Shown one piece after another: positions 1 through 6,323 of a stretch of DNA of 7,124 nt; the stretch's first letter is position 1; every line of letters starts with the position of its first letter. The notes below the pieces were generated by a model that was given only the letters and a program-made list of their open reading frames with translations, was not told where the DNA came from and did no database searches. Source of the DNA: Lachnospiraceae bacterium (GTDB lineage Bacteria > Bacillota_A > Clostridia > Lachnospirales > Lachnospiraceae); contig JAGCAV010000009.1 of the NCBI GenBank assembly GCA_017652545.1, forward strand, positions 1 to 7,124, in the 5' to 3' direction. Both the position numbers and the translations under genes were made by a program.

Positions 1-107
1 AGCAGACAGATCATCGGAACAAAAAGCGGCAGGATCAGTCCGATATGCGCGCTTGAGAGAAGTTCCTTACACAGATTCCTGTACTTCACCGGGTTCCTCC
101 TGTCCAT
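1..107 (-). CDS. Membrane protein, N-terminal fragment (probable transglutaminase-like partner of MoxR/DUF58)
   Basis: Only the first 35 codons are in the window; the gene runs off the left edge. The start was chosen because it is the first ATG after an in-frame TGA at 123-125 and is preceded by AGGAG with an 8-base spacer (bases 116-119 on the plus strand read CTCC). The visible peptide opens with a basic segment (MDRRNPVKYRNLCKELLSS) and then enters a hydrophobic stretch (about residues 22-35, GLILPLFVPMICL), which looks like the first transmembrane helix. It follows the DUF58 gene by 51 bases on the same strand and so is likely the third gene of that operon. In Firmicutes the gene in this place is typically a large multi-pass protein with an extracellular transglutaminase-like domain (TgpA type). 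That identity rests on position and the first helix alone, since no catalytic domain is visible. Confidence 0.6.
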   Translation of the reverse strand, partial: MDRRNPVKYRNLCKELLSSAHIGLILPLFVPMICL

Positions 108-158
108 CCGGGCAGCTCCTTTTCATGTTCTTCCTTCAGCCTTCCAGGCCAATGGGCT

Positions 159-1262
159 TTATATGGTCCTTACACCAAGTTTTTCTTCACCGCCGTCCAG
201 ATACGGTGTCACAAGAACGAACGGCCCCGGACCGGCTCCCTCGCCGTCTGCCGCCTCCCTGATCTGTTCGGCAGCGTCCGGATTTTTTGAGATCAGGATC
301 CGGATCAGTTCACCTGTCTGATCGCTCCGGCTGCTTTGTGGGCGGTTCATGGTGAACTCACGCACCAGCCCGGTCAGGTCCGCCGTCCTGCGTCCTTTCA
401 GTTCCCCTGTCAGAAAGTATTCGATATTCGCCAGGTGCTGAGCGCCACGCTGCGGTTCAAAAAAGACGGGCGGATCCGAATTGACCGCCATACCGGCCGC
501 CTGTCCGTCCCTGATCAGGCGTCGGCACAGGGAAGCGGCTGCCTTTATCCCTGCCTCGACCTCTTTTTCCTCTTTGATGATCCGTTCATCAGCCACATCC
601 AGAAAGATCATATACTGCTCCGAGCGGACCGACGCGTAGGTATTGACCATCAGTTCCTGTGTTCTGGCCGTAGCCCTCCAGTTGATCCTGTTTACCGGAT
701 CGGCCGGCTGGTATTCCCTGATCCCGTTGAAGGCAAAAGGATCCTCAAACAGCGTACGCCTGCTCTGCGCTGTCCCCATCAGGACGTCGCAATGATTACG
801 GATCCCGGATATATCTATGAAACCCGGACAGACCAGCAGTTCCCTGTCACACGGAACCGAAATCTCATATTTCTTTCTGTGAAAAAAAGACCACGCTCTG
901 AGGGTGATCCGGTCAACGCGGTACCGCCCCCTTTTCATGCAGGTCATCTGAAAGGTCCTTCTGACCGCCTCCATGGGGCGGAGGGAGAAAATGTCCCGCT
1001 TATAGACATAGTCACTGACAACGACATTTTCCGCTCCGTGAAAACGCACACCACGCGGGATCCTGAAACCGGCTTCCATTTCCTGCACCGGAAGCTTCTT
1101 TCTGTTTACGATCTCCTCGGTGAGCCTGATCGTATCGCCGGCATATACCTTGTCACGGCTGAAAGAGATCCCGGCTTCCAGGCCCCTGGCCCATGTCCGT
1201 TCGTATATTTTACCGGCCAGGAACAAAAGCACTCCCGCCAGCAGCACAAACACCAGCATCAT
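159..1262 (-). CDS. DUF58 domain-containing protein
   Basis: The gene encodes a 367-residue protein of the DUF58 family, which accompanies MoxR ATPases and is distantly related to von Willebrand A domains. Residues 2-18 form a hydrophobic membrane anchor, followed by a beta-rich section and then the DUF58 signature at about 174-200 (DPFAFNGIREYQPADPVNRI, then NWRATAR). The strand after it, YMIFLDVADER (217-227), lacks the DxSxS metal-binding pattern of true vWA domains. The start is the first of two adjacent ATG codons. It overlaps the MoxR stop as ATGA and has GAGGAG about 10 bases upstream. An in-frame extension up to 1358 exists but would overlap the MoxR gene by 100 bases and lacks support. 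The product probably works with the MoxR chaperone at the membrane; its exact function is unknown. The family call is firm and the role is inferred. Confidence 0.9.
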   Translation of the reverse strand: MMLVFVLLAGVLLFLAGKIYERTWARGLEAGISFSRDKVYAGDTIRLTEEIVNRKKLPVQEMEAGFRIPRGVRFHGAENVVVSDYVYKRDIFSLRPMEAVRRTFQMTCMKRGRYRVDRITLRAWSFFHRKKYEISVPCDRELLVCPGFIDISGIRNHCDVLMGTAQSRRTLFEDPFAFNGIREYQPADPVNRINWRATARTQELMVNTYASVRSEQYMIFLDVADERIIKEEKEVEAGIKAAASLCRRLIRDGQAAGMAVNSDPPVFFEPQRGAQHLANIEYFLTGELKGRRTADLTGLVREFTMNRPQSSRSDQTGELIRILISKNPDAAEQIREAADGEGAGPGPFVLVTPYLDGGEEKLGVRTI

Positions 1263-2203
1263 GGCTTTGTCCACTCCTCTGTCGGTACGGCAACCGAACG
1301 CATCAATGTACGGATCTGTTCGCGGTTCTGTCCCGGATCCGAAGCCGTGTTGATGCATCGATGCGCGAGAACGCTTACGGCAACGGCCTGGACATCCTCC
1401 GGTGTCACGTAATCCCTTCCCTGCACCATGGCATACCCCTGGGATGCCCGAAGCAGGGCAAGTGTCCCGCGCGGGCTGACTCCCTCCCGGATTGCGGAAG
1501 AATCCGTGCTGCGGCGTGTCCTCTGCGTCAGCGCCACCATATAGTCCCGCAGGTCAGCGTGTACATACACATCACGGCACGCCTTTCTAAGGCCGGCTGC
1601 TTCCTCTTTCGAGACGACTGCTGAGAGGTTCCTCTGCGGTTCATCCGTGATGAACCTGTCAAGCATGGCGCGCTCCTGCTGCGCACTGATCTGTCCCATG
1701 TCCAGCTTCATCAGGAACCGGTCCAGCTGGGCCTCCGGCAGAGGAAAACAGCCATATGTTTCCACCGGATTCTGCGTTGCGATCACGAAAAACGGCTCCT
1801 GAAGGGTTCTGGTCTCCCCGTCAGCACTCACCTGTCCTTCTCCCATACATTCCAGGAGGGCGGACTGTGTCCTCGGCGTCGCCCGGTTGATCTCATCCGC
1901 CAGCAGAATATTGGTGAAGACCGGTCCCTTCCGGAAGATAAAGCCGCCTTTTTCAGGATGATAAAAGCTGATGCCCGTCACATCACCGGGAAGCAGATCC
2001 GGCGTGAACTGGATCCGGCGGAAATCGCAGTCCATGGATCCGGCCATCGCCCTGGCGAGCATCGTTTTTCCGGTTCCGGGCATATCCTCCAGCAGCACAT
2101 GGCCTCCTGCCAGAAAAGCTGCAAGCATCAGATCCGTTACCTGTTCCATCCCGACCAGAACGAGTGCGATATTCTTTTTTATCCTTGAGATCGAATCTGT
2201 CAT
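1259..2203 (-). CDS. MoxR-family AAA+ ATPase
   Basis: This 314-residue AAA+ ATPase of the MoxR family is thought to act as a cytoplasmic chaperone that assembles or activates partner proteins using ATP. Visible motifs, in order, are Walker A EDMPGTGKT (39-47), Walker B ILLADEINR (99-107), sensor 1 FFVIATQNP (138-146), the MoxR signature GCFPLPEAQLDRF (151-163), and a C-terminal lid with VSPRGTLALLRASQGYAM (sensor 2 region). All catalytic residues are intact and the length is normal for the family. The ATG is preceded by AAAGGAG with a 7-base spacer, a strong ribosome binding site that decides the start. The stop overlaps the start of the DUF58 gene (ATGA), so the two are probably translationally coupled. 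A candidate promoter lies just upstream. Its specific client is not evident from the sequence. Confidence 0.95.
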   Translation of the reverse strand: MTDSISRIKKNIALVLVGMEQVTDLMLAAFLAGGHVLLEDMPGTGKTMLARAMAGSMDCDFRRIQFTPDLLPGDVTGISFYHPEKGGFIFRKGPVFTNILLADEINRATPRTQSALLECMGEGQVSADGETRTLQEPFFVIATQNPVETYGCFPLPEAQLDRFLMKLDMGQISAQQERAMLDRFITDEPQRNLSAVVSKEEAAGLRKACRDVYVHADLRDYMVALTQRTRRSTDSSAIREGVSPRGTLALLRASQGYAMVQGRDYVTPEDVQAVAVSVLAHRCINTASDPGQNREQIRTLMRSVAVPTEEWTKP

Positions 2204-2232
2204 GATTATTCTCCTTTACCTGATATTCATTT

Positions 2233-2261
2233 ATTCTACCACATTTCTTCCGCGGGAGGAA
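2233..2261 (-). promoter_or_regulatory. Candidate extended -10 promoter of the MoxR/DUF58 operon
   Basis: On the minus strand TGGTAGAAT (2233-2241) contains the hexamer TAGAAT, a 5 of 6 match to TATAAT, preceded by the extended -10 element TGn. The -35 position at 17-18 bases spacing is poor (TTCCTC at 2256-2261, or TTTCCT shifted by one base), which is tolerated by extended -10 promoters. A start site near 2226 would give a leader of about 23 bases holding the strong MoxR ribosome binding site. This is a reading of motifs only. Confidence 0.5.
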
Positions 2262-2308
2262 ACAGCCGTCAGACCATAAAGCCCGCAGGGGTTCCTCATT
2301 TTCTGCAC

Positions 2309-2315
2309 AAAAAAA
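2309..2315 (-). terminator. T-run directly after tRNA-Gly, possible terminator
   Basis: Seven consecutive T residues on the minus strand begin at the tRNA discriminator base and follow the acceptor stem without a gap. The folded tRNA (T arm plus acceptor strand) could stand in for the hairpin of an intrinsic terminator. No separate GC-rich hairpin precedes the run, so termination may be partial and some transcripts may continue into the MoxR operon. Confidence 0.3.
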
Positions 2316-2387
2316 GCGATAGACGGGACTCGAACCCGCGATCTCCGCCTTGGCAAGGCGGCGTACTACCAACTGTACCACTATCGC
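2315..2387 (-). tRNA. tRNA-Gly (anticodon GCC)
   Basis: The 73-base gene folds into a full cloverleaf. The acceptor stem pairs GCGATAG with CTATCGC, the D stem GTAC with GTAC, and the anticodon stem CCGCC with GGCGG around the loop TTGCCAA, giving anticodon GCC. The T arm is GCGGG-TTCGAGT-CCCGT with one G-U pair. The discriminator base is T (U73), as expected for bacterial glycine tRNAs. No CCA is encoded; the base is followed by Ts, so the end must be added by CCA nucleotidyltransferase. The gene reads glycine codons GGC and GGU. It sits alone between the HAD phosphatase and the MoxR operon and has its own strong promoter about 40 bases upstream. Confidence 0.96.
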
Positions 2388-2433
2388 AGCTTTGTCCGGA
2401 AAACGCATCTGCATTCTCTGACGAACAGTCTGT

Positions 2434-2462
2434 ACTATACCATTCACAGCGGGTCTTGTCAA
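2434..2462 (-). promoter_or_regulatory. Strong sigma-A type promoter of the tRNA-Gly gene
   Basis: On the minus strand a perfect -35 box TTGACA (2457-2462) is followed by a 17-base spacer and the -10 box TATAGT (2434-2439), a 5 of 6 match to consensus. The start site should fall near 2427, leaving a leader of about 40 bases that would be removed by RNase P at 2387. The -35 box begins only 8 bases after the stop codon of the phosphatase gene. Spacing and match quality suit a highly expressed stable RNA. Confidence 0.85.
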
Positions 2463-2470
2463 CAGATTTT

Positions 2471-3148
2471 TCAGATCCGCCTCAACAGTTCTCCCATTTC
2501 TTCCACGGTGTCCACAATATAATCCGCCCCTGCTTCTTCCAGTTCCCCCGGATCGGCAAAGCCGTAGTACACACCCAGGCAGTCAACACCTGCTTCTTTC
2601 GCGCCGAGGACATCGTGGTTTCTGTCTCCGATCATCAGGACCTCGTTCTTCTGCTCCGGTGTAAGCCCCAGGCGCCTGAACACTTCCGCGATGATATCGA
2701 CCTTCCTCGAGAGTTTTCCATCCAGAGATGCGCCGACCACTTCGTCAAAATACTGAAGGATCCCGAAATGCTCCATAATGATCCGGACAAACTTTTCGGG
2801 TTTTGAGGAAGCGACAACGAGCACTCTTTTTTCCTGTCCATCCTGCCGGTCCTGCGCAAGCATCCGAAGGACCTCAGGGATTCCTTCGTAGACGCTGTTC
2901 TCAAACATGCCCTTTGCCTGAAAGCGCTCCCGGTATTTGCCGATCGCCGCTTCCGCCTGTTCTCTGGTCCAGCCGCAGTACTGCATGAACATATCTGCCA
3001 GAGGCGGACCGACAAAACACCGGAGCTTATTCAGATCCGGCTCCTCAAAGCCAAAGCTGTGCATGGCATACTGAACACACTTCGTAATGCCCTCGGCACT
3101 GTCCGTGAGTGTTCCGTCAAGATCAAACAGGAGATATCTGTACTTCAT
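2471..3148 (-). CDS. HAD-superfamily phosphatase, phosphoglycolate phosphatase-like
   Basis: The 225-residue cytoplasmic hydrolase belongs to the HAD superfamily, Gph/PpaX-like group. Motif I is DLDGTLTD (9-16), with D9 the expected nucleophile and D11 the acid/base. Motif II is the serine in VVASSKP (around S114), the motif III lysine is probably K149, and motif IV is IGDRNHD (173-179) with D175 and D179 binding Mg2+. Residues of roughly 17-85 form the helical C1 cap. Length is typical and all catalytic residues are present. The substrate cannot be set from sequence; phosphoglycolate, pyrophosphate or a nucleotide monophosphate are all possible in this group. The ATG follows AGAAGGG at about 9 bases. 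It lies 53 bases after potD with no U-tract terminator, so readthrough from the transporter operon is plausible. No clear terminator separates its end from the tRNA promoter. Confidence 0.9.
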   Translation of the reverse strand: MKYRYLLFDLDGTLTDSAEGITKCVQYAMHSFGFEEPDLNKLRCFVGPPLADMFMQYCGWTREQAEAAIGKYRERFQAKGMFENSVYEGIPEVLRMLAQDRQDGQEKRVLVVASSKPEKFVRIIMEHFGILQYFDEVVGASLDGKLSRKVDIIAEVFRRLGLTPEQKNEVLMIGDRNHDVLGAKEAGVDCLGVYYGFADPGELEEAGADYIVDTVEEMGELLRRI

Positions 3149-3167
3149 GCAAACGCACCCTTCTTCC

Positions 3168-3188
3168 GGGGACTTTACCGATGTCCCC
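3168..3188 (-). other. Hairpin between potD and the HAD phosphatase gene
   Basis: A perfect 6-base inverted repeat, GGGGAC and GTCCCC, encloses a 9-base loop. On the transcribed strand it is followed by GGAAGAAGGG rather than Ts, so it is not a standard intrinsic terminator. It stands directly before the phosphatase ribosome binding site. It could stabilise the 3' end of a potD message or affect translation of the phosphatase. Confidence 0.4.
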
Positions 3189-3201
3189 TGCCTTCCCTGT
3201 C

Positions 3202-4707
3202 CTACATGTAACGCTGCCGTCTACGTATGCCGATCCAGATCCACAGAAGAGCCGCTGCAGTCACCGCTGCCAGGATCCAGGCCCAGACGGGCACATCATG
3301 AATGTTGAAGCAGCGCACATTGATCCACATCCTGTTGATCGCCTCATTCTCCTCCCCGTCAAAATAAACCATGATGGAGGAGCGGTTGATGGCTTCAACC
3401 GAAGGATACTGGGAACCGAGCTGGCGCTGCAGCTGTTCAGTCGGAACCGTCAGGATATAGTCCTCATCATCGGGATCTTCGCTGAAGAAATAGCCCAGCC
3501 TGTAATCCGTCACGTCTTCCTCGTCTTCTTCGGCACCGTAATTCCAGTCGGCGTATTCAAAGATCCGCCCGTCATCGCCGCCGCTGATGACAGATGTATA
3601 TCCGATGTAGTACATATTCCGGATCGCATTGTCGGGACGGGAACAGAAGTTGATGAAAGCTTCCGCCGCGTGCTGCTTGGCAGGATCCTGGCTGATCCCG
3701 CTCCTGAGCATGACCCATCCGTCGAAATAGATATTCGTCGATTCCCTGGGCACGGCAAAATTCAGCGTGTACTCGTCTTCATCCGCCTGGTCCATGGTAT
3801 AGACCGCGTCGCCGGACCACTGGTAATTGGCCAGTACCTTTCCGGTGATCATATCTGCCTTTCCCGAATCGGTCTCAAAGGAATATGTATTGTCCTTGAC
3901 ATCCTGCAGATAATCCTGCACCATGCGGATGGTCTCGGGAGAAACATCGTTCATCTCCTGCTCCAGCCGCTCATGATAATCGGGATCTGAAACAAAGGCT
4001 TCGCTGGTGAGCAGATCGGATTTGATCGCGCCTACGGCAGCAAAATAGGAATCGCGGACATTGTCCTTGATCGTCACCTGGCGGTTAAAACGGCGGTCGT
4101 TCAGGACCTTCCAGGTCGAGGCGTCCTCATACGTGAGCGCTTCGGGATTGTAGACGATTCCCGTCACGCCCCACATGTAGCCGGCTGCATACCTGCTCCA
4201 CTGCTCCCCGTTGATCTCATGATCCTCGAAAACATCCCTGATATACGGAGAGATGCCGCGCATATAATAATTATTCTCATCCGTCTCGTCAAAAAACGCG
4301 TCAGACAGAGGCACAAGCATATCCTCTGCGATCATTTTCATGAACATATACTCGGAAGGACATACAATATCGTAGACATCTCCGAGCGTGATCATATTGT
4401 AAAGATCTTCGTTGGTTCCGAAAGTGGAATATTCGACCTCCACTTCCTTTCCATAGGTCTCCAGATACCAGGCTTCAAAGTCGCTGACCATCGAATTCTC
4501 GCCGAAGATATCTCCGCTGTCCAGATCAATGACTTCATCCTCTTCCCACTCGCCCAGGTCGATGTACTCTTCCCAGTTGCAGACACGAAGGACAACCTTC
4601 TTATCCGGATCCGGCGCGGGATTCGATACAGCAAAGACAGATCCTCCCATGGATACCAGAAGAACCCCCGTCAGGACAGATGCCGTAATGATTCTGATTT
4701 TTCTCAT
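3202..4707 (-). CDS. potD: Spermidine/putrescine ABC transporter substrate-binding protein PotD, membrane-anchored form
   Basis: This 501-residue protein is the extracytoplasmic receptor of the polyamine importer. Residues 1-26 are a signal peptide (basic MRKIR, hydrophobic core, ending SVFA) with no lipobox cysteine. PotD-family landmarks are RVCNWEEYID (41-50), STFGTNEDLY (94-103), CPSEYMF (116-122), MWGVTGIVYNPEAL (178-191), a D-x-R segment at 215-218, QWSGDA (296-301) and FDGWVM (328-333). Residues of about 473-493 form a C-terminal transmembrane helix followed by RRRQRYM, consistent with an inside-facing tail. The protein is longer than the roughly 350-residue E. coli PotD and has acidic insertions near 51-80 and 376-420. 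The start at 4707 was chosen because the ATG overlaps the potC stop as ATGA, follows AGAGAGGG, and begins the signal peptide; a longer in-frame ORF to 4806 would lie inside potC. Family assignment is strong, while polyamine specificity is inferred. Confidence 0.92.
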   Translation of the reverse strand: MRKIRIITASVLTGVLLVSMGGSVFAVSNPAPDPDKKVVLRVCNWEEYIDLGEWEEDEVIDLDSGDIFGENSMVSDFEAWYLETYGKEVEVEYSTFGTNEDLYNMITLGDVYDIVCPSEYMFMKMIAEDMLVPLSDAFFDETDENNYYMRGISPYIRDVFEDHEINGEQWSRYAAGYMWGVTGIVYNPEALTYEDASTWKVLNDRRFNRQVTIKDNVRDSYFAAVGAIKSDLLTSEAFVSDPDYHERLEQEMNDVSPETIRMVQDYLQDVKDNTYSFETDSGKADMITGKVLANYQWSGDAVYTMDQADEDEYTLNFAVPRESTNIYFDGWVMLRSGISQDPAKQHAAEAFINFCSRPDNAIRNMYYIGYTSVISGGDDGRIFEYADWNYGAEEDEEDVTDYRLGYFFSEDPDDEDYILTVPTEQLQRQLGSQYPSVEAINRSSIMVYFDGEENEAINRMWINVRCFNIHDVPVWAWILAAVTAAALLWIWIGIRRRQRYM

Positions 4708-5507
4708 ATGCCGGCCCTCTCTTTCCTGCCGCCGCGCGCTGCGCGTATGTTTGACACAGCCACGATCAGGGCGACCACCACAAAGATCACGGCAGAGAGC
4801 GCCCACAGCGCGGTCTTGATCGTTGTCTGGGAACCTTTGGTCGCATTCACGACATAGGTGCTGATCGTATCGAACGTAGCCGGTTTTGTATATGTCGCAA
4901 TGAAATAATCATCCAGCGACAGGGTGATCGCAAGCGCGAATCCGGAAACGATACCGGACGCGATCTGCGGGATGACCACCCGCCGGAGCGCCTGAGCCGG
5001 CGTTGCGCCCAGATCCAGCGCTGCTTCATAGATGCTCGAATCCATCTGCTTGAGTTTCGGAATCACTGACAGATAGACAAAAGGCGCGCACAGCACAACA
5101 TGGCCGATCACCAGGGGGATAAAGGTATCCTTGCTCAGCCCGCAGACAACAGCCAGCAGAATGCAGATCGAGAAGCCTGTCACGACATCCGCATTGATGA
5201 CGGGCACCTGATTCAGAGAATTCATAAAGGTGCCGACCCTGCGGGATGAGTAAAATGATCCGATGGCGCCAAGGGTTCCGAGGATGGTTGCCAGGAAGGC
5301 AGCCCCAACGGCCAGCACCAGTGTCCCGATGATCATGGCCCTCAGTTCCGGCGTGGTAAACAGGGTCACATAGTTATGCATGGAGAATCCCCTGAAGGCG
5401 CCGATCGTTGTCGCCGTCGTGAAACTGTAAAGCACAAGGATCAGGATCGGAGCGTACAGAAAGACAAGGACCAGGCATATAAACGCGTTTTTAACCGTAT
5501 TTTTCAT
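4704..5507 (-). CDS. potC: Spermidine/putrescine ABC transporter permease PotC
   Basis: The 267-residue inner-membrane permease of the polyamine importer has six predicted helices (about 8-28, 58-85, 107-127, 131-150, 183-205, 233-253). The cytoplasmic EAA loop, EAALDLGATPAQALRR, starts at residue 161 and docks onto the PotA ATPase. The residues LSLDDYFIATYTKP (196-209) are typical of PotC. Length and topology match the family. GGAGGTG lies 7 bases before the ATG, and the start overlaps the potB stop as ATGA, so translation is probably coupled. The gene ends in a 4-base overlap with potD. PotC and PotB together form the translocation pore. Confidence 0.95.
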   Translation of the reverse strand: MKNTVKNAFICLVLVFLYAPILILVLYSFTTATTIGAFRGFSMHNYVTLFTTPELRAMIIGTLVLAVGAAFLATILGTLGAIGSFYSSRRVGTFMNSLNQVPVINADVVTGFSICILLAVVCGLSKDTFIPLVIGHVVLCAPFVYLSVIPKLKQMDSSIYEAALDLGATPAQALRRVVIPQIASGIVSGFALAITLSLDDYFIATYTKPATFDTISTYVVNATKGSQTTIKTALWALSAVIFVVVALIVAVSNIRAARGGRKERAGI

Positions 5508-6310
5508 AACAGTGCACCTCCGATTCCCGAGGATGCGTCGTCATCCTCCATGCCCCTTGTCAGAACTGTAAAGAGGATGATGATTGCCAGCAGGATCAGG
5601 GCGATCATGGATCCGCCATGCCAGTTGTAGGCGGCAAAATAGCTTCCGATCAGGCTGCCCATGATGTATGTGCTGTTGTAAAGCATATCGAGCACCACAT
5701 AGTTGGTCATGGCCGGAAGAAATACCATGGAGACACCGCTGACGATTCCCGGCATGGATAAGGGCAGTGTCACCTTAAAGAAGGCGCTCCTGTCATTTGC
5801 CCCGAGGTCCTTCGCGGCTTCGATCAGGGAGGTATCCAGACGGGAGATCGTATTATAGATCGGCAGGATCATGAACGGCAGGAAATCATATGTCATACCC
5901 ACCACAGCGTTCAGGAACGGATATCTGGCCAGGTTGCCCTCAATGACCGTCAGGATCTCCTTGAGCGCCGTGATCCTGAGCGAAAAGTTGATCCACATGG
6001 GCATGATGAAGAGCAGCAGCAGGACTTCCTTCTGTTTCAGACTGCTTGTCGCAAGTATGTAGGCAGTCGGATAAGCCAGCAGCAGACATGTAATCGTTGT
6101 CACCAGCGCGATGGCAAAGCTGTAGCACAGGGTTCCAAGCGTGTTTGGATCCGTAAAGAAGCCGGTCAGATTGGCGATCGTAAACTGACCCTGCCCGTTC
6201 GTAAAGGCATAGTACAGCAGCACGATGAGCGGCATCGCGACAAAGAGTACCAGAAAAACGGCATATGGGATCCCGAGGCTTTTTCTTGAAAACTTAAATG
6301 TACGCATCAT
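5504..6310 (-). CDS. potB: Spermidine/putrescine ABC transporter permease PotB
   Basis: The 268-residue permease pairs with PotC to form the membrane channel. Predicted helices lie near 14-35, 60-87, 94-114, 138-156, 187-208 and 235-251. The EAA loop is EAAKDLGANDRSAFFKV, from residue 164, followed by TLPLSMPGI. MPMWINFSLRITA (103-115) is a typical PotB segment. Two adjacent ATG codons are possible starts (6310 or 6307). The ribosome binding site is weak: AAGTAGG lies about 13 bases upstream and overlaps the potA stop TAG, so translation may depend on ribosomes finishing potA 13 bases earlier. The acidic end MEDDDASS precedes the 4-base overlap with potC. Confidence 0.95.
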   Translation of the reverse strand: MMRTFKFSRKSLGIPYAVFLVLFVAMPLIVLLYYAFTNGQGQFTIANLTGFFTDPNTLGTLCYSFAIALVTTITCLLLAYPTAYILATSSLKQKEVLLLLFIMPMWINFSLRITALKEILTVIEGNLARYPFLNAVVGMTYDFLPFMILPIYNTISRLDTSLIEAAKDLGANDRSAFFKVTLPLSMPGIVSGVSMVFLPAMTNYVVLDMLYNSTYIMGSLIGSYFAAYNWHGGSMIALILLAIIILFTVLTRGMEDDDASSGIGGALL

Positions 6311-6323
6311 TCGTCTATCGAAC

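Noticed and set aside
336..1412. Long plus-strand open frame of 358 codons opposite the DUF58 gene
   Set aside because: It is antisense to well-supported DUF58 and MoxR genes, its translation resembles no protein family, and it has no convincing ribosome binding site. It is an antisense shadow of biased codon use.
2315..2387. tRNA-Gly as an integration site of a mobile element
   Set aside because: No integrase, no duplicated tRNA 3' end and no foreign-looking genes are present on either side.
1983..2462. Minus-strand open frame of 159 codons running through the tRNA-Gly gene into MoxR
   Set aside because: It overlaps a complete tRNA cloverleaf and uses a different frame from the clear MoxR motifs, so it is not a gene.
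2204..2470. Riboswitch or T-box leader for the MoxR operon
   Set aside because: The leader after the candidate promoter is only about 23 bases, the gap to the tRNA is 111 bases, and no T-box or riboswitch core motif is visible.
3168..3188. Intrinsic terminator of the pot operon
   Set aside because: The stem has only 6 base pairs and no T-run follows it on either strand.
3109..3990. Plus-strand open frame of 293 codons opposite potD, and a similar one at 4219-4857
   Set aside because: Both lie antisense to conserved PotD/PotC sequence, and their translations show no recognisable domain or membrane pattern.
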